Below, in pieces: positions 1-8,463 of a stretch of 64,000 nt of DNA. The notes beneath the pieces are model-generated. The model worked only from the letters and a program-made list of their open reading frames with translations. It was not told the origin of the DNA and made no database searches. A program made the translations under genes and the position numbers. This DNA comes from Streptomyces humidus (GTDB lineage: Bacteria > Actinomycetota > Actinomycetes > Streptomycetales > Streptomycetaceae). Each line of letters begins with the position of its first letter. Position 1 is the stretch's first letter. Where the stretch lies: contig NZ_BMTL01000011.1 in the NCBI RefSeq assembly GCF_014649655.1, positions 1-64,000 of the forward strand, in the 5' to 3' direction.

Positions 1-1
1 G

Positions 2-997
2 TACGGCGGCACGGTTCCGCTGGAGACGACCCTCTCCGGATCGGCGTACCAGCTCAAGGACCCCACGCGCGGCAACACCTACACCGGCGACGCGGCCAAC
101 AAGACCGACCTGTGCATCTTCGGGATCTGCATCAGCCGCGCCCCCGCGACCCTGTTCACGGACGCCGACAACCACTGGGGCACCGGCGCCGCCGCGGACC
201 GCTCCACGGCGGCGGTGGACGCCCAGTACGGCACCGACGCGACCTGGGACTACTACAAGAACGTGCACGGCCGCAACGGCATCGGGAACGACGGCAAGGG
301 CTCCTACAACCGCGTCCACTACGGCAACAACTACAACAACGCCTTCTGGGACGACAGTTGCTTCTGCATGACCTACGGTGACGGCGACGGCACCCAGTTG
401 GGCCCGCTGGTCGCCCTGGACGTGGCCGGCCACGAGATGTCGCACGGCGTGACCTCGAAGACCGCCAAGCTGACCTACTCGGGCGAGTCGGGCGGCCTCA
501 ACGAGGCGACGTCGGACATCTTCGGAACGCTGGTCGAGTTCCACGCGGCCAACGCACAGGACGTCGGCGACTACCTGATCGGTGAGAAGATCGTCCGCTC
601 CGGGTTCGGCAAGGACGCCCTGCGTTACATGGACAAGCCCAGCAAGGACGGCAAGTCCGCCGACTACTGGAGCAGTTCGGTCGGCAGCCTCGACGTCCAC
701 TACTCCTCCGGCGTCGCCAACCACTTCGCGTACCTGCTGGCGGAGGGCAGCGGCACGAAGACGGTCAACGGGGTCACCTACAACTCCCCGACGTCCAACG
801 GCTCGACGGTCACCGGCATCGGCCGCGACAAGCTCGGCGCGATCTGGTACCGCGCCCTGACGGTCTACATGACGTCCTCGACGAACTACGCCGGGGCCAG
901 GACGGCCACCCTGAGCGCGGCCAAGGACCTCTACGGCGCGGGCAGCACGGAGTACAACGCGGTGGCGGCGGCCTGGGCCGCGGTCAACGTCAACTGA
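2..997 (+). CDS. M4 (thermolysin-like) neutral metalloprotease, C-terminal part
   Basis: The reading frame is open from the left edge, so the start, signal peptide and propeptide lie outside the window. What remains is the mature catalytic domain. The zinc motif HEMSH is encoded at 431-445, and GGLNEATSD, which supplies the third zinc ligand Glu, follows about 20 residues later. The AFWDD stretch before it and the C-terminal helical half ending in AAWAAVNVN match the M4 family. Secreted Streptomyces proteases of this type degrade external protein for nutrition. A strong hairpin follows the stop codon. The family call is firm; the substrate is not knowable from sequence. Confidence 0.93.
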   Translation, partial: YGGTVPLETTLSGSAYQLKDPTRGNTYTGDAANKTDLCIFGICISRAPATLFTDADNHWGTGAAADRSTAAVDAQYGTDATWDYYKNVHGRNGIGNDGKGSYNRVHYGNNYNNAFWDDSCFCMTYGDGDGTQLGPLVALDVAGHEMSHGVTSKTAKLTYSGESGGLNEATSDIFGTLVEFHAANAQDVGDYLIGEKIVRSGFGKDALRYMDKPSKDGKSADYWSSSVGSLDVHYSSGVANHFAYLLAEGSGTKTVNGVTYNSPTSNGSTVTGIGRDKLGAIWYRALTVYMTSSTNYAGARTATLSAAKDLYGAGSTEYNAVAAAWAAVNVN

Positions 998-1003
998 GTC
1001 CGC

Positions 1004-1039
1004 CCCGGGCGCCCGGGGAAGCGTCCCCGGGCGCCCGGG
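1004..1039 (+). terminator. GC-rich hairpin after the metalloprotease gene
   Basis: A perfect 16-bp inverted repeat (1004-1019 with 1024-1039, 4-nt loop) starts 7 bp after the stop codon. There is no T run, as is usual for Streptomyces terminators. It probably ends the protease transcript. Confidence 0.75.
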
Positions 1040-1211
1040 AATCCGAGCGGCCCGCCTCGCACACACGGTGGGCCGCTCCTGCGTCGCCCCATGGTCGAAA
1101 TCCCGCTTCCCCGCGGCCGGGTCACCCGTTACGCTCCCTCCGCGCACATCCGGCGCGAGCAGGGGGGGCCGGGTGCCGGAGGCACCCGGGACAGTGGGGA
1201 CAGTGGGGGAC

Positions 1212-1916
1212 ATGAGCGAAGACGTTGCCGCGCCCGAAAAGGGTCCGAACCCGTGGGCTCAGGCGATAGCGGCGCTGGTGGTGGTCGGCGCGCTGGGAGG
1301 CGCGCTGTTCGTGCTCCAGAAGAACGACGCCAAGGCCGACGACAAGCCGGCGACCTGCTCGGCCGACGACGAGGACCGCAAGGCCGACGCGGCCGCGAAG
1401 GCGGCGCGGCGGGTCTCCGGGACGCAGCTGTGCACGGCGCTGAACCGGGCGGACCTGCCGACGTTGCTCGGCACCCCGCGCGAGCGCGCGCTGACGGCCT
1501 ACGGCAGTGACGGCTCGGTCGGCCCGAAGGGCGGCAAGCAGATCCCGACGCCCGAGGCGACCGTCCAACTGGACACCTACACGGTGCAGTTGTCGCGTTC
1601 CTACGACCACCTTCCGATCGCCGGGACGGCGGACCTGCTGAGCGAGGCGCGGGAGCAGACGGTCGCGGGCCACCCGGCGGTGCTCTACTCGACCCAGACG
1701 ATCGCCATCCGCTTCGACCTCGGCGGGGGCAAGTCGGAGACCGGCCCCGGCAGCGTCGCCCGGGCGCTGATCGTCGCCCCGGACGCCAAGGACCGCGGCG
1801 GCTCGTACGAGCTGACCATCTGGCGCCAGGACCGCATGCGCCCGGACGACACGGCACTGCTGCGCGTCGCGCAGCAGGTCCTGCCCACGATCCCGGGCTG
1901 GACGACGACCGGATGA
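1212..1916 (+). CDS. Hypothetical membrane-anchored protein (DUF6215-like)
   Basis: A 234-residue protein. A short polar N-terminus (MSEDVAAPEKGPNPW) leads into one hydrophobic segment (about residues 16-36), then an Ala/Asp/Lys-rich linker and a globular domain with two Cys near its start (CSADDE and QLCTALN). It fits an actinobacterial single-pass or secreted protein of unknown function. I chose the ATG at 1212 because it follows a G-rich stretch and gives a sensible N-terminus; the frame is open further upstream. No catalytic motif is visible. The DUF name is from memory of the family look. Confidence 0.7.
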   Translation: MSEDVAAPEKGPNPWAQAIAALVVVGALGGALFVLQKNDAKADDKPATCSADDEDRKADAAAKAARRVSGTQLCTALNRADLPTLLGTPRERALTAYGSDGSVGPKGGKQIPTPEATVQLDTYTVQLSRSYDHLPIAGTADLLSEAREQTVAGHPAVLYSTQTIAIRFDLGGGKSETGPGSVARALIVAPDAKDRGGSYELTIWRQDRMRPDDTALLRVAQQVLPTIPGWTTTG

Positions 1917-2071
1917 CGGTCACCGCCTGACGGTCACCGGATGCCGGCCGCCGGATGCCGTTGACCACCACCCGCTCGCCCCGGCCGGCCGCGGAGGGCC
2001 CAGGCAGGCCGAGCAGACCACGGCAGACGACGGCAGGCTGCCCCGGCAGACCCCGGCAGGTCGGCGGGCCT

Positions 2072-4150
2072 CTACTCGGCGAGTTCCAGGCGTACCGCGC
2101 AGGACTTGAACTCCGGCATGCGGGAGGTGGGGTCCAGGGCCGGGTTGGTCAGGGTGTTGGCGCGGCCCTCGCCAGGCCAGTGGAACGGCATGAAGACGGT
2201 GTCCGGGCGGATGCCCGTGGTGATCCGGGCCGGGGCGACGGCGCGTCCGCGCCGGGACACGACCGCCACCCGGTCGCCCTCGGCGGCCCCGAGCCGGGCG
2301 GCCAGCCGGGGGTGCAGCTCCACGAACGGGCCGGGGGCCGCGGCGTTCAGCTCGTCGACACGCCGGGTCTGCGCGCCGGACTGGTACTGCGCGACGACCC
2401 GCCCGGTGGTGAGCAGCACGGGGTAGTCGTCGTCCGGCTCCTCGGCGTTCGGCCGGTGCGAGACCGGCACGAAGCGGGCCCGGCCGTCCGGTGTGGCGAA
2501 CCGGTCGAGGAAGAGCCGGGGCGTGCCGGGCGCCGGCTCGTCGTCCCGTGCCGGGCAGGGCCAGAACACCCCGTTCTCCTCGGCGAGCCTGCGGTAGGTG
2601 ATCCCCGAGTAGTCCGCGACGCCGCCCGCGCTGGCCCGCCGCAGCTCCTCGAAGACCTCCTCGGGCTCGACCGGGAAACCCTTCTCGACGCCCAGCCGGG
2701 CCGCCAGCTCGTGCAGCACCTCGAGGTCGCTGCGCACGCCGTCGGGGGCGGTGACCGCCTGCCGGCGCAGCAGGACCCTGCCCTCCAGACTGGTGGTCGT
2801 CCCCGTCTCCTCCGCCCACTGGGTGACCGGCAGGACGACGTCCGCGAGGGCCGCCGTCTCCGACAGCACGACATCGCAGACAGCGAGGAAATCGAGGGAG
2901 CCGATGCGCTTCTCGACGTGCGCGGCGTGCGGGGCCGACACCACCGGGTTCGACCCCATGAGCAGCAGCGCGCGCAGGTCCGTGCCCAGCGCGTCCAGCA
3001 GTTCGTAGGCGCTGCGTCCGGGGCCGGGCAGCGAGTCGGGGTCCACGCCCCACACCCCGGCCACGTGCGCCCGCGCCGCCGGGTCGTCCAGCTTGCGGTA
3101 GCCGGGGAGCTGGTCGGCCTTCTGGCCGTGCTCGCGTCCGCCCTGTCCGTTGCCCTGGCCGGTGAGACAGCCGTACCCGCTGAGCGGCCGTCCCGCCCGG
3201 CCCGTCGCCAGGCACAGGTTGATCCACGCCCCGACCGTGTCGGTCCCCTTGGCCTGCTGCTCGGGCCCGCGCGCGGTGAGCACCATCGCTGCCTCGGGCT
3301 CGCAGAACAGCCGTACGGTCTCCCGCAGTTGCGGAACGGAAACCCCCGTGATCCGCTCCACGTACTCCGGCCAGTGGGCCATCGCGGCCGCCCGGGCCTC
3401 CTCCCAGCCGACGGTGCGCTCGCGCACGTACTCCTCGTCGACCCGCCCCTCGGCCACGATCAGGTGCAGCAGGCCGAGAGCCAGCGCGAGGTCGGTGCCG
3501 GGCCGGGGCGCGAGATGCAGGTCGGCCTGCTCGGCGGTCTTCGTGCGGCGCGGGTCGATCACGATCAACGTGCCGCCGTTCTCCCGCAGTTCGCTGAAGA
3601 ACCGCAGCGAGGGCGGCATGGTCTCGGCGAGGTTGGACCCGACGAGGATCACGCACCCGGTCCGCGGGACGTCCTCCAGCGGGAAGGGCAGTCCCCGGTC
3701 GAGCCCGAACGCCCTGACACCGGCCGCCGCGGCGGACGACATGCAGAAGCGGCCGTTGTAGTCGATCTGCGAGGTGCCGAGCACGACCCGTGCGAACTTG
3801 CCGAGCGTGTACGCCTTCTCGTTGGTCAGCCCGCCCCCGCCGAACACGCCGAGCGCGTCGGCCCCGTGCGCGTCCCGCACCCGGCCCAGCTCCCCGGCGA
3901 TCCGGTCCAGGGCCTCCTCCCAGGTGGCCGGTACGAGCGAGCCCCCGGAGCGCACCAGGGGGGAGGTCAGCCGCACCCGGGAGGAGAGCACCGCCGCCGC
4001 CGTGCGGCCCTTGCCGCACAGCGCGCCCCGGTTCACCGGGAAGTCGGGGCGCTCGACCACCTCGACGCCCCCCTTGGGCAGGGGCGACAGGGTCATCCCG
4101 CACTGCAGGGCGCAGTACGGGCAGTGAGTGGGCGTCGAGGCGGTCTGCAT
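2072..4150 (-). CDS. nasA: Assimilatory nitrate reductase catalytic subunit (molybdopterin oxidoreductase)
   Basis: A 692-residue molybdopterin oxidoreductase. The N-terminus carries a [4Fe-4S] motif C10-x2-C13-x3-C17 and C45 (CGKG). Cys136 in YNGRFCMSSA is the expected molybdenum ligand; the NRLCMSSA-type context is typical of NarB/NasA nitrate reductases rather than selenocysteine formate dehydrogenases. The C-terminal part has the molydopterin dinucleotide-binding fold (PVLLTTGR, VELHPRLAARLG, FMPFHW). It has no signal peptide, so it is cytoplasmic. It reduces nitrate to nitrite for nitrogen assimilation. The nearby chelatase gene (9372) would supply siroheme for nitrite reductase. A possible GlnR site lies just upstream. 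Confidence 0.85.
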   Translation of the reverse strand: MQTASTPTHCPYCALQCGMTLSPLPKGGVEVVERPDFPVNRGALCGKGRTAAAVLSSRVRLTSPLVRSGGSLVPATWEEALDRIAGELGRVRDAHGADALGVFGGGGLTNEKAYTLGKFARVVLGTSQIDYNGRFCMSSAAAAGVRAFGLDRGLPFPLEDVPRTGCVILVGSNLAETMPPSLRFFSELRENGGTLIVIDPRRTKTAEQADLHLAPRPGTDLALALGLLHLIVAEGRVDEEYVRERTVGWEEARAAAMAHWPEYVERITGVSVPQLRETVRLFCEPEAAMVLTARGPEQQAKGTDTVGAWINLCLATGRAGRPLSGYGCLTGQGNGQGGREHGQKADQLPGYRKLDDPAARAHVAGVWGVDPDSLPGPGRSAYELLDALGTDLRALLLMGSNPVVSAPHAAHVEKRIGSLDFLAVCDVVLSETAALADVVLPVTQWAEETGTTTSLEGRVLLRRQAVTAPDGVRSDLEVLHELAARLGVEKGFPVEPEEVFEELRRASAGGVADYSGITYRRLAEENGVFWPCPARDDEPAPGTPRLFLDRFATPDGRARFVPVSHRPNAEEPDDDYPVLLTTGRVVAQYQSGAQTRRVDELNAAAPGPFVELHPRLAARLGAAEGDRVAVVSRRGRAVAPARITTGIRPDTVFMPFHWPGEGRANTLTNPALDPTSRMPEFKSCAVRLELAE

Positions 4151-4162
4151 GCGTTTCAGCGT

Positions 4163-4200
4163 GCTTCGGCCGTGTTACGCGCCGTGCGGTCTCCTGTTAC
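4163..4200 (-). promoter_or_regulatory. Possible GlnR operator upstream of nasA
   Basis: On the minus strand the pattern is GTAAC (4200-4196), then 17 nt, GTAAC (4178-4174), 6 nt, GAAGC (4167-4163). The two GTAAC blocks are exactly 22 bp apart, the repeat length of the actinobacterial GlnR box (gTnAC-n6-GaAAC). The downstream half-site is good. The upstream GAAAC-like block (CCGCA) is poor. The site ends 12 bp before the nasA start codon. GlnR control of nitrate genes is known in streptomycetes; the site here is an inference. Confidence 0.45.
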
Positions 4201-4560
4201 GGCGGTGTGGTGGTGCCCTCCCCGCCCGCCGTCGGCGCGCGTGAGGAGCTCCCGCGCCGGGCGCACAGCACCCCACGGGAGTCGTCATGGGCCGTGCGGA
4301 AGTTGCCGCTGCGGCGGAAGACGCCACACGTGACTCATTCCCTGTCGGTAGTTGGCCGGTCGCACCTGGTTGAAAGATGAAGGGGCGGCAGTACAGTCGA
4401 CGCTCAAAACCCGCACGACCCCGCGCGAGCCTGCACGACCCCGCACGGTCCCGCGCGACCGCACGGCATCGCACGACCCCGCACGGCGTTCGAAATTCCG
4501 GGCCTGCCGCCGCCCCCGGACATGTCACCGACACTCGAAGCAGCCTGGAGGTCTCTCCGT
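4201..4560. other. Intergenic region between nasA and the adenylation gene
   Basis: This divergent gap holds the candidate nasA operator, one promoter-like pair at 4370-4397, and an imperfect tandem array of CGCACGACCCC-like units (about 4405-4490) that would lie in the 5' leader of the next gene. No convincing ORF was seen. Confidence 0.6.
4370..4397 (+). promoter_or_regulatory. Candidate sigma-HrdB-type promoter for the adenylation operon
   Basis: TTGAAA (4370-4375) and TACAGT (4392-4397) are separated by 16 bp and point toward the gene at 4562. Both hexamers fit the vegetative consensus. Transcription would start near 4404, giving a leader of about 158 nt. Confidence 0.5.
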
Positions 4561-4561
4561 C

Positions 4562-6223
4562 ATGCCTCTGCGCCACCTCACCCCCCGCGACCGGCGTCTC
4601 TTCCGTCAGTACGGCCACGGCCCGGCCGTCCCCGTCCCGGATCCGCTGATCCACCACGCCGTCGAACGGCACGCGCTCGCCGCCCCGCACGCGATCGCCG
4701 TGGAACACGAGGGCACGACCCTCTCCTACGCGGAGCTGAACCGCCGCGCCGACGCCCTCGCCGCCCGGCTGGCCCGCGAGGGCGTCCGTCCCGGCGACCA
4801 CGTCGGCCTCTTCGTCCGCCGCTCGACGGCCATGGTGGTGGGCCTGCTCGCCGTCCTGAAGGCGGGCGCGGCCTACGTCCCGCAGGACGTCGGCATCGCC
4901 CCCCGCGGCCAGCTCGAGCACGTGGTCCGCGCCGCCGCCACCGCCGTCGTCCTCACCGGGCGCGAGCACGCGTCGAAGATCCCGCCCGGCCCGCGCGTGA
5001 TCGCCCTCGACGACCCGTTCGACGGCCCCCGCGGCGGCCCGCTCGCCGACACCGTCGCCGGCCCGCTCGCCGCCCCCCTCGCCGACTCCCTGGGCGGCCC
5101 CTTCGGCGATCCGCTCGACGGCTTCTCCGGCCACCCGCTCGACGGATCTTCCGGCGAGTCCGCCGGGCCCGCCCCGGCCCCTCGCCGCCGCGTCACCCCC
5201 GACGACGGCTGCTACGTCCTGTTCACCTCGGGCACCACCGGACGCCCCAACGGCGTGAAGGTCACCCACCGCAACGTCGCCAACCTCCTCCTGACCGCTC
5301 CCGGCGACCTCGGCATCCGCCCCGGCGACCGGGTCGCCCAACTCCTCAACATCGCCTTCGACATGGCGGCCTGGGAGATCCTGGGCTGCCTCGCGCAGGG
5401 CGCCACCCTGGTCGTCCGGGGCAGGGACATCGCCGCGACCGCGCGCACGGCCACCGTGCTGATCGCCACCCCGACCGTCCTGTCCGGCATCGACCCGGCG
5501 GCCTGCCCCCGGGTGCGCGTGGTGGCCGTCGCGGGGGAGCCCTGCCCGCGCCCGCTGGCCGACCGCTGGGCCCGCTGCGCCGACTTCTTCAACTGCTGCG
5601 GCCCCACCGAGACGACGATCGTCAACACGATGAGCCGTCACGACCCGGCCGCCCCGCTGCTGACGATCGGCCGCCCCACCCCCAACAACACCGTCTACGT
5701 CCTCGACGCCGACCGCCGCCCGCTGCCCATCGGCGAGGTCGGCGAGATGTGGGCGGGGGGCGACTGCGTCTCCGCGGGCTATCTGGGCGACGAGGCGCTG
5801 AACGCCGAGCGGTACGCCCCCGACCCCTTCCTCGGCGGCGACCACCGGATGTTCCGCACCCGCGACCTCGGCCGCTGGACCGCCGACGGCGAGCTGGAGC
5901 ATCTCGGCCGCACCGACGACCAGGTCAAGGTGCGCGGCTTCCGGGTCGAACTGGACTCCGTGTCCTCGGTCCTGGAGGGCGTCCCGGGCTGCGCCCGCGC
6001 GGTGACCCTCCGGCGGGACGCGCGCACCCTGGTCTCCTTCGTCTGTCCGGCGGACGTCGACCCCGCCGCGGCCCGCCGCGCGGTCGCCGAGGCGCTGCCG
6101 TACTACTGCGTGCCCGAGAGTGTCATGCCCCTGCCATTTCTGCCCGAGACCGATCGCGGCAAGATCGACAAGCAGGCGCTGCTGCGAATGGTCCAGGAGC
6201 GGCCGACGGTGGGTGCCCGGTGA
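4562..6223 (+). CDS. Stand-alone amino acid adenylation enzyme (NRPS A-domain-like)
   Basis: A 553-residue ANL-superfamily enzyme with AMP-binding core motifs in order: LFTSGTTGRPNG (about residue 220), NCCGPTET (about 343), RTRDLGRW with the GRTDDQVKVRGFRVE hinge, and a C-terminal GKIDKQALL with the catalytic Lys (about 533). There is no thiolation or condensation domain. An unusual insert of about 55 residues, rich in Gly-Pro-Leu-Asp (residues 156-210), sits just before the ATP-binding loop. It should activate a carboxylic acid, probably an amino acid, as the adenylate; the substrate is unknown. Start ATG 4562 follows a GGAGG site. Its stop overlaps the GTG of the next gene, so the two are translationally coupled. 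Confidence 0.85.
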   Translation: MPLRHLTPRDRRLFRQYGHGPAVPVPDPLIHHAVERHALAAPHAIAVEHEGTTLSYAELNRRADALAARLAREGVRPGDHVGLFVRRSTAMVVGLLAVLKAGAAYVPQDVGIAPRGQLEHVVRAAATAVVLTGREHASKIPPGPRVIALDDPFDGPRGGPLADTVAGPLAAPLADSLGGPFGDPLDGFSGHPLDGSSGESAGPAPAPRRRVTPDDGCYVLFTSGTTGRPNGVKVTHRNVANLLLTAPGDLGIRPGDRVAQLLNIAFDMAAWEILGCLAQGATLVVRGRDIAATARTATVLIATPTVLSGIDPAACPRVRVVAVAGEPCPRPLADRWARCADFFNCCGPTETTIVNTMSRHDPAAPLLTIGRPTPNNTVYVLDADRRPLPIGEVGEMWAGGDCVSAGYLGDEALNAERYAPDPFLGGDHRMFRTRDLGRWTADGELEHLGRTDDQVKVRGFRVELDSVSSVLEGVPGCARAVTLRRDARTLVSFVCPADVDPAAARRAVAEALPYYCVPESVMPLPFLPETDRGKIDKQALLRMVQERPTVGAR

Positions 6224-7467
6224 CGACATCGCTGAACCGGACCGAGACCGAACTCCCGCCCCCGAAGGGAAAGTTGCGCGGCCTTCTCGCGCACCCCCGG
6301 CTGATGCACCACAACCGTCTCGCGGCCCTGGTCGTCGCCCTCAACCTGGCATACGTGTACGCGGGCCGGCCCCTGTCCGACCGCTCCCTGGGCCACGCCG
6401 CCCTCGCCAACCTCGCGCTGGCCGTGCTGATCCGCCAGCAGTACGTCGTCAACCTCCTCTTCCGGCTGGCGACTTCGGCCCCCACGCACTGGCCGCTGCG
6501 GCTGCGCCGGACGCTCGGCAAGGTCTACCACTTCGGCGGACTGCACGTGGGCGCGGCGCTGGCCGGAGCGGCGTGGTTCCTGGCGCTGACGCTGAGGACG
6601 ACCGACGGGCCCCTGGCGGCCGTGAGCTGGACGCTGACCGCCCTCCTCGCGGTGATCGTCGCGACGGCGCTGCCTCCCTTCCGCTCCCGCCGCCACGACG
6701 CCTTCGAGAGGATCCACCGCTTCGGCGGCTGGAGCGCGCTCGCCCTCTTCTGGACGCACACCCTGATGGCGGCGCCGGGACCCCTCTCCCTGTCGGTCCT
6801 CACGCTCGTCACGTTCAGCGTGGCGCTGCCCTGGCTGCGGCTGCGCCGGGTCGACGTCCGAACCGAACGCCCTTCGCGGCACGTGGCGTTGGCCCGCTTC
6901 GACTACGGCGTGACCCCGTTCGCCGGCTCCTCGACCGCGATCAGCCGCAGCCCCCTCAAGGAGTGGCACTCCTTCGCCAACGTCCCCGCCCCCGGTGAGT
7001 CCGGCTTCCGGCTCACGATCTCCCGGGCCGGCGACTGGACCGGCTCCTTCATCGACGACCTGCCGTCGAAGGTGTGGACGAAGGGCATCACCACCGCGGG
7101 CGTCGCCAACATCGAGGTCCTGTTCACGAAGGTGGTGTACGTGGCGACCGGCAGCGGCATCGGGCCCTGTCTGCCCCACCTGCTGGCCGCCCAGGTGCCC
7201 TCCCGCCTGGTCTGGGCGACGCGGGACCCCCGGGCTACCTACGGCGACGCCCTCGTCGACGAGATCCTCGCCGTGCAGCCGCAGGCCGTCGTCTGGGACA
7301 CCTCCCGCGACGGCAAGCCGGACATGGTCGCGCTCGCCTACGCCGCGTACCGCGACTTCGGCGCGGAGGCGGTGATCTGCATTTCGAACAAGAAGCTGAC
7401 CTGGCAGGTGGTGCACGGGCTGGAACGACGCGGAATTCCGGCGTACGGCGCGATCTGGGACTCGTGA
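6220..7467 (+). CDS. Integral membrane ferredoxin/ferric-reductase-like NAD-binding protein
   Basis: A 415-residue protein that starts at GTG 6220 inside a GTGA overlap with the adenylation gene. The N-terminal half has about six hydrophobic segments with paired His (YHFGGLHVG near residue 104 and IHRFGGW...WTH near 166-178), spaced like the heme-binding helices of ferric-reductase membrane domains. The C-terminal half looks like a flavodoxin-reductase NAD module (WTGSFIDDLPSKVW; VATGSGIGPCLPHLL near 305-320). It probably moves electrons across or at the membrane. The obligate pairing with an adenylating enzyme and a hydratase suggests reduction or oxidation of the activated acid. The exact reaction is unknown. 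Confidence 0.7.
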   Translation: MTTSLNRTETELPPPKGKLRGLLAHPRLMHHNRLAALVVALNLAYVYAGRPLSDRSLGHAALANLALAVLIRQQYVVNLLFRLATSAPTHWPLRLRRTLGKVYHFGGLHVGAALAGAAWFLALTLRTTDGPLAAVSWTLTALLAVIVATALPPFRSRRHDAFERIHRFGGWSALALFWTHTLMAAPGPLSLSVLTLVTFSVALPWLRLRRVDVRTERPSRHVALARFDYGVTPFAGSSTAISRSPLKEWHSFANVPAPGESGFRLTISRAGDWTGSFIDDLPSKVWTKGITTAGVANIEVLFTKVVYVATGSGIGPCLPHLLAAQVPSRLVWATRDPRATYGDALVDEILAVQPQAVVWDTSRDGKPDMVALAYAAYRDFGAEAVICISNKKLTWQVVHGLERRGIPAYGAIWDS

Positions 7468-7496
7468 GGACCACGGAGACGGACAGGGAGACAGAG

Positions 7497-8291
7497 ATGG
7501 AGACGATGCCGGTGACGGTGACGACGGACAACCTGAAGCTGGAACGCGAGGGCGCGGTCGTGACCGTACGTCTGCACCGCCCGCACGTGCTGAACGCCCT
7601 GAACTCCGCACTGCTCGCCGAACTCCTCGCGGTCCTGCGCCCGCTGGACGCGGACCCGACGGTCGGCTGCCTCGTCGTCACCGGGTCGGAACGGGCCTTC
7701 GCCGCCGGGGCCGACATCAGGGAGATGGCGGCCAAGACGGCCGTGGAGATGGCGCAGGAGGACTACTTCCGCGCGTGGGAGGAGTTCGCCGATCTGCGCA
7801 TCCCGAAGATCGCGGCCGTGAACGGCGTCGCCCTGGGCGGGGGTTGCGAGCTGGCGATGATGTGCGACCTGGTGATCGCGGGGGAGTCGGCGGTGTTCGG
7901 CCAGCCGGAGATCGGGCTCGGGGTGATCCCGGGGATCGGCGGCACCCAGCGGCTGACCCGGCTGATCGGCCGGGCCAAGGCGATGGACCTCGTCCTCACC
8001 GGCCGCACGATGGGCGCACGGGAGGCGGAGGCGTGCGGTCTGGTCTCCCGCGTGGTGCCCGACGAGCGGGTCCTGCCCGAGGCGCTGGCCGCGGCGGCGA
8101 CCGTCGCCTCCTACGGCCGCACCGCCGTCCGGGCGGCCCGCGAGTGCGTGGACCACGCCCTGGAGAGCGGCCTGCGCGACGGCATCCGCTACGAACGCCG
8201 GGTGTTCCACGCCCTGTTCGCGACCGAGGACCAGAAGGAGGGGATGGCCGCGTTCTTGGAGAAGCGGCCTCCGGTGTTCCGGGGACGCTGA
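7497..8291 (+). CDS. Enoyl-CoA hydratase/isomerase family protein
   Basis: A 264-residue crotonase-fold protein. The oxyanion-hole segments AFAAGADIREM (about 67-77) and GVALGGGCELAM (about 109-120) are present, and both hydratase glutamates (in GCELAM and in QPEIGLG) are kept, so hydration of an enoyl thioester is plausible. AGGGAG lies 6 nt before ATG 7497, which decides the start. It is 29 bp after the membrane protein gene on the same strand, so it is probably the third gene of the adenylation operon. Its substrate may be a CoA ester made by that pathway rather than a fatty acid intermediate. Confidence 0.88.
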   Translation: METMPVTVTTDNLKLEREGAVVTVRLHRPHVLNALNSALLAELLAVLRPLDADPTVGCLVVTGSERAFAAGADIREMAAKTAVEMAQEDYFRAWEEFADLRIPKIAAVNGVALGGGCELAMMCDLVIAGESAVFGQPEIGLGVIPGIGGTQRLTRLIGRAKAMDLVLTGRTMGAREAEACGLVSRVVPDERVLPEALAAAATVASYGRTAVRAARECVDHALESGLRDGIRYERRVFHALFATEDQKEGMAAFLEKRPPVFRGR

Positions 8292-8370
8292 GGACGGCAG
8301 GACGGCAGGACGGCAGGACGGCAGGACGGCCGGGTGGCTGGGCGGCCGGGTGGCTGGGTGGCTGGGCGAC
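8292..8370. repeat. Short tandem repeats between the hydratase and SanA-like genes
   Basis: About five copies of an 8-bp unit GGACGGCA (8292-8331) are followed by several GGGTGGCTG/GGGCGGC units to about 8370. The tract is intergenic between convergent genes. It may form part of a terminator or be slippage-prone; no coding role is seen. Confidence 0.7.
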
Positions 8371-8463
8371 CCGGCCGCCCGGCCCCAGGTCCGGTCGTCG
8401 CCCACGGCCCCCACTCGCCGATCGGCCGCCCCAGGGAGCCGTCCCGCCGATCGGCAGGTGAAG

